A DNA stretch of 64,000 bases, taken from NCBI GenBank assembly GCA_025716815.1, contig JAIXMN010000009.1:620001-684000 (forward strand). The letters run 5' to 3'. A model generated the notes under the pieces. That model was not told where the DNA came from, searched no databases, and worked only from the letters and a program-made list of their open reading frames with translations. This stretch comes from Dichotomocladium elegans. Taxonomy: Eukaryota > Mucoromycota > Mucoromycetes > Mucorales > Lichtheimiaceae. A program made the position numbers and the translations under genes. Within the stretch, counting starts at the first letter, position 1; every line of letters starts with the position of its first letter. Positions 59,948-64,000 of this stretch are shown here, piece by piece.

Positions 59948-61856
59948 GGCGCCAACAAGGGACGAGCAAGAGGTTGTGTAAAGAGGGAGTGGGGTTGGAA
60001 TGGGGGGAGGGGCAAAACGGGCATTTGTCCCGCATTCCTTTTTTGTAAAACGAGACGATCAGAGAAATATATCTGGCGCCGACCCCAAATATAAGGTATA
60101 GGCAAGTCTACAACCCATGCCTATTACCCGGCTGTGCAAGCGCAGTACAATAGGGATATGGAAAAGTCTTATCTGTCCCTGCCTATCAGAATCTTCAATC
60201 TGTGCGAATTCTCAAGCACCGCGTGGAAGTCGTTGCAACCTCATTCCTTAATGAACATCAGCATGCTTTGGAAAGTCGCTCACGCATTGGTTGCTACTGT
60301 TAGTGAGGTCTGTAGGATCAAAGGCACGGCCGGGTTAAACTTCGATGGAATAGCGAACAACCTCCAGTGCGCAGTATTGAAGTATCTTGACCCTGATTGT
60401 TGATTTTAGATCACTGGGTTCACTAGTCGAAATCAAATCCCTGGTGGCAAAAAATCCAATCAATGACAGTTATTATTATTAGTCTGTGAATGTTATACTA
60501 ATAATGATTTCTATCATTATGTTTATGCACGCGAGCGAGACAAGCTCAAGGGAGGACGATATCAAATGTGATGAGTCACGCGGATACCACGTTTCGGTTC
60601 ACAAAATGTTTGAAATGCTATAACAGCCACACATGTAAAGGTAGGGTAGCACTCTAGATTCTGCCGATTGTACCATTGAGCAGAAGTATGTAGAATACAA
60701 ATTCAACAGCTTAGCCTCCTGAAATGCTATTCATTGTTGCTCCATAGCTCGGAGACGTTAGGGAAGGGAAGGGAACTATGCTTGAACCAAGAATCTATAT
60801 TTAGCACCTCCAGCTGTCGCCGTGATGAGACCCCGCATAGAATTGCATAGACGATTGGAGTGTATACCTTTATCCTTGTTTTCCGGTTCAATAAGTACAG
60901 ATTGATCTATATTTAAATATTTAGCGCCACTATGCCTTGCCAATCGGGTCGCTTTTCACGGCTGTTGACAAAGGGTGCCAGTTCTATTTACAAGTTGCTG
61001 TGGCGACGTTACACGTAATTATCCCAAGATGGTGCTGTGCTCTGGAACTGTGGCTAATGCTTCCTTAACTCCCCAGGATCGATTTCTGGTATTCGTCTGT
61101 GTCACATATATCATTGACGCAATCATCACGCGAGAACTTTCTAAATATTAAGCGCGCAGTTAGCCTTGTTTCGGATACACCCATGGCTTTGATCGGGAAA
61201 CTTCCCAACATGGCATAGGGAAATTTATTTTATTTTAATTTTGAAGGTATGTTATGATTGAAGGACAAAAGTCAAAGGGACGGGTTACATTTTAGGTAAT
61301 CGTGGTTAGGATGTCGGAAGAGCGAATTTTTATGCCCACCTCCCTAAAGTCCCAGCAGAGAGGCAGGCGGCGCAAGTATGCTGCTTGGCTACTTGCAGCA
61401 TCAAGAGCAAACTAGCAACGTACAGCACCAAAGTGTGAATGGCATAGCGATTCATCACCGAAGATTTCATACGGACATTGATACCGTTGCCAACTGACTC
61501 GAACAGTAAACGAAAGTATGGTCAACAATGTTTAAATCGATTAGTCGAGCAATGCACGTATGCGCAGAACAATGAGCAGATGTATGCAAGCTTTGTCAGT
61601 CTATCGGGGACTGAATGATGCTAAGATATGTGTAAAAGGATGTTTGCGAGGCGCTGACACAGCCCCGTCTCTAGAAACAGTTTTGCAGTTAGAAAAAGAT
61701 ATGCACAAGGATTGTAGAACAAGCTTAATGCTTGACAGGACACAGCCTATATAAATGCTTACTTCTCGGGATCCACCACAAAAAAATCAATATCCATACA
61801 GAACGCGTATACACACACACACGTACACACATATATATACATACATACACATAACG
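59948..61856. other. Long spacer without recognised gene
   Basis: 1.9 kb between the divergent starts of the membrane protein and the zinc-finger gene. The frames seen (+ 60134-60403, + 61560-61754) have no family resemblance. The region should hold both promoters. Nothing else recognised. Confidence 0.4.
61810..61853. repeat. CA/TA microsatellite in leader of the zinc-finger gene
   Basis: A mixed (AC)n(AT)n(ACAT)n tract that ends just before ATG 61857. If the upstream ATG at 61755 were used it would encode a His-Thr-Tyr low-complexity leader; more probably this is 5' UTR. Confidence 0.85.
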
Positions 61857-62438
61857 ATGAACACACCTGCACTCTCTGTTGATAACTCGCCCACTGCCAG
61901 CTTTTGCTCCATGGGCTCACCCCCAGCGCAATTCACTTCTTCTTTGTCAGCACTATACACATCATACCCACAGCCATTAAGCCTCTCCCAAGACCTTATC
62001 CAGCGGGCAGCCCTTGACGTGATCGACATCCTCTCGATCCATTGCAAGCATCTAGGCGGAGCGCATAACGCGCAGCTCGTATATGAAAGCGCATGGGTCG
62101 CGGCAATGTCGATCGACTGTGACCGAAATACGCAGATCGGTTATTATTACGAAATCCATCAGCAAGTGAACCGGCTGCTGCTACTCCCTCGGCTGCCACG
62201 ATGCCATCGAGTAAACACACCCGATTCTCTGCCACCATCCCAGCCACAGCTCCTTCAACGCCACGTCTCCACCACCAAGGACCAGCGCATTGTGTGTCCT
62301 GACTGCTTGCGCTCGTTTTCTAGGCCAGACTCTTTGATCCGACATCGGCGAAGATCGTGTACTTATCCAAAGGACACCGAGAAGCCTCGGACATCAAGTC
62401 GCCACATTAAACACGTGTTCTCAATTCGACCCTATTAA
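61857..62438 (+). CDS. Small protein with a single C2HC zinc finger
   Basis: Single-exon, 193 residues from ATG 61857. The frame also runs through the microsatellite to an ATG at 61755, less likely as start. The N-terminal half is Ser/Pro-rich and then helical (DLIQRAALDVIDILSIHCKH, YESAWVAAMSIDCD). Near the C-terminus CPDCLRSFSRPDSLIRHRRR plus SC forms C-x2-C-x12-H-x4-C, a C2H2-type finger with Cys as last ligand. A basic tail follows. A single-finger protein could be a transcription or RNA-binding factor; I do not recognise a named family. Confidence 0.6.
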   Translation: MNTPALSVDNSPTASFCSMGSPPAQFTSSLSALYTSYPQPLSLSQDLIQRAALDVIDILSIHCKHLGGAHNAQLVYESAWVAAMSIDCDRNTQIGYYYEIHQQVNRLLLLPRLPRCHRVNTPDSLPPSQPQLLQRHVSTTKDQRIVCPDCLRSFSRPDSLIRHRRRSCTYPKDTEKPRTSSRHIKHVFSIRPY

Positions 62439-62886
62439 TTCACGCCGTGTATTTTCCCCTTCAGTTGTTTGCGCTTCTTAAGCTTTTCTCTTATTCCCTT
62501 CTCCTTATGCTTGATATGCGTATTTACCCACCCATCCTCCTATGCCTCAAAAATTCTATTTATGTTGATCTTTTTAATGCGAACATAGCTGTTTTTATAT
62601 AATAAAAGTTTAATTAGGATATGAATAATCGTAGCTAAGATTGCTCCCCATGCACCCTTCCGAATTTCTGGGAAACGGGTCCTATGATCGTGTCACCTTG
62701 TGTGTTTTATTTTTATACAAAATCATAAAGTCGCACCCTGCAGTTCTGAAGTCGCAGGATCGCAAAAATAGAACCCTTGTTTACCCAAAACTCTTTACGC
62801 GTGATGACAAATCGAATGTCACATACATACACGGAAAGATGTCGCACGAAAAAAAGCTTTCCCTTTTATACACTTTTACATTCTGA
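62439..62886. other. Spacer before the third Tc1 copy
   Basis: About 450 bp. The first part has T-rich 3' UTR character and AATAAA-like sequence near 62600; the rest may be transposon leader. No gene. Confidence 0.35.
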
Positions 62887-64000
62887 AATGAGCAATCTAT
62901 TTTTTTTTCCAATGTCGTTGATGAGCGTGGCTGTCCTGAACCTATGGGCTATGCCATTGGTGTGGAAATGCACTCACTTCAATCTGGTTGTTCTCACACT
63001 GAATATTTGCGTAGCATATCGTGCAAAGATAACCCCTGAGCTTACTGCCACACACATTCCCAAACGAAAGGATACAGACATTCGGATGAAAGAAGCGGGC
63101 ATCGAGCGCAGTTACACAGCATACACCGACCAAAGCAAGGTCTGATTTTTCAAACGGATGTTTGAGAAGATCTTGAGTGCATCAGCGGCTAGGAATCCAT
63201 GTTCGTTCAGCCCAGCGATGGGTATTACAGTACGAAAAGGACCCCTGGCACATTTTAAGTAACGTAGGTCGTTCACATATTCTCAATGAAGAGCATAAGA
63301 GCGTTATTTTAGAATGCGTCGATGAGGATCCATCCATTGTCCTTGGGCAGCTGATGGAGCAGCTGAAAAAGGAATGCAACTTATCATTGAAAATGGCTCG
63401 ATTTCAGCCTCTCTACAGGAATAGCGATGCAAAAATCCAAGAGCGCCATGACTGGGTGCGCAAATGGGACATGACCGGCATCGACTTTAGAAAAACTGGG
63501 GTTTTCCTGATGAGTCTGGGTTCCATATTAATATGAAACGCAGGATGACATGGTCCAAGAAAGGGGCTCCTGCATTGGTTACAGTACCAAAGACAAGAGC
63601 AAAGACAACCACAATCTTGGGAATAATCTCAGCATCAGGGATCACTAAATGTAGCTTGAGACTCCCGCAGCCACCAATCAAGAAAAGGAGAGGGCAGGTC
63701 AATCTGAAGTTGCGAGCAGAAGAACTGCAACTGGACATTATCTCAGCTTCCTTAAGGCAACAATGGACGAGATGGATAAGTATGAACATACGAAGGGCCA
63801 TTATTTGGTAATGGATAATCCACCTATCCATACAGCTCAGGATATCTCTGATACATCGAGTCTCGAGGATATCGATATGCTTATCTTCCACCATACTTGT
63901 CTGAACTCAATCTTATTGAGCAGTTTTGGTCAGTGGTCAAGAGCAAAGTTAAACGCAATAGGTTCTTGGAAAGCGAGATTGTTGATAACACGGATCAGCG
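62887..64000 (+). pseudogene. Tc1/mariner-like transposon copy 3, broken, runs off the window
   Basis: Frame-corrected reading gives MKEAGIERSYTAYTDQSKV (about 63088), LGIHVRSAQRWVLQYE (63190), EEHKSVILECVDEDPS, WVRKWDMTGIDF, the first catalytic block FPDESGFHINMKRRMTW (63503; usual FLDE), then SKKGAPALVTVPKTRAKTTT. DNPPIH lies near 63815 and the IEQFWSVVKSKVK block near 63918-63950. At least three frameshifts and a stop at about 63145 break it. It is more diverged from copies 1 and 2 than they are from each other. The element continues beyond base 64000. Confidence 0.85.

Overview
This is a nuclear stretch of an intron-rich fungal genome. Genes are compact and lie on both strands, introns are mostly about 50-100 bp with GT...AG ends, and intergenic spacers run from 0.1 to 2 kb. 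The gene content (a TMEM41-type VTT protein, a HOOK adaptor, a Diaphanous-type formin, a WDR5-like protein, a CASTOR-like ACT protein) and the type of Tc1 and LINE relics suggest an early-diverging filamentous fungus, most likely Mucoromycota. That placement is inference from protein style; there is no rRNA or mitochondrial marker in the window.

0-19 kb: the 3' end of a HOOK-type dynein adaptor, exosome subunit RRP4, ribosome-assembly factor NOC2 (its lysine-rich N-terminus lies in separate upstream exons), divergently placed COG8, a PTR2-type peptide transporter, a 2.2 kb spacer, and a large autoregulated formin (GBD/FH3, coiled coil, FH1, FH2, DAD).

19-25 kb: a mobile-element graveyard. 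It holds a broken Tc1/mariner-like transposase, remnants of a zinc-finger gene and of a second unrecognised gene, a 5'-truncated LINE interrupted by a 315-bp solo LTR with near-perfect 5-bp target duplications, and a second broken Tc1 copy abutting the LINE. A third Tc1 copy runs off the right end of the window.

25-48 kb: a DHHC palmitoyltransferase whose catalytic motif appears to lie on a 12-nt micro-exon, a WDR5/Swd3-like WD40 protein, an unrecognised His-rich ORF, an NTF2-like protein with a disordered tail, a UBAC2/Dsc2-like rhomboid pseudoprotease, Mediator subunit MED14, TFIIIC subunit TFC1/GTF3C5, a TMEM41-like lipid-scramblase-family membrane protein, and an ACT-domain protein resembling arginine-sensing CASTOR.

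48-64 kb: a class-3 (diacylglycerol-lipase-type) lipase, a stand-alone retrotransposon-gag-like ORF without pol, a vacuolar/secreted serine carboxypeptidase, a type II membrane protein that looks like a Golgi glycosyltransferase, and a one-finger zinc protein.

Most genes are unrelated housekeeping functions (RNA decay, ribosome assembly, vesicle tethering, transcription), so no operon-like or cluster logic is evident. I did not find a clear new multi-gene system. The most unusual items are the gag-like ORF, the micro-exon DHHC enzyme, the ACT protein, and the nested-element locus.
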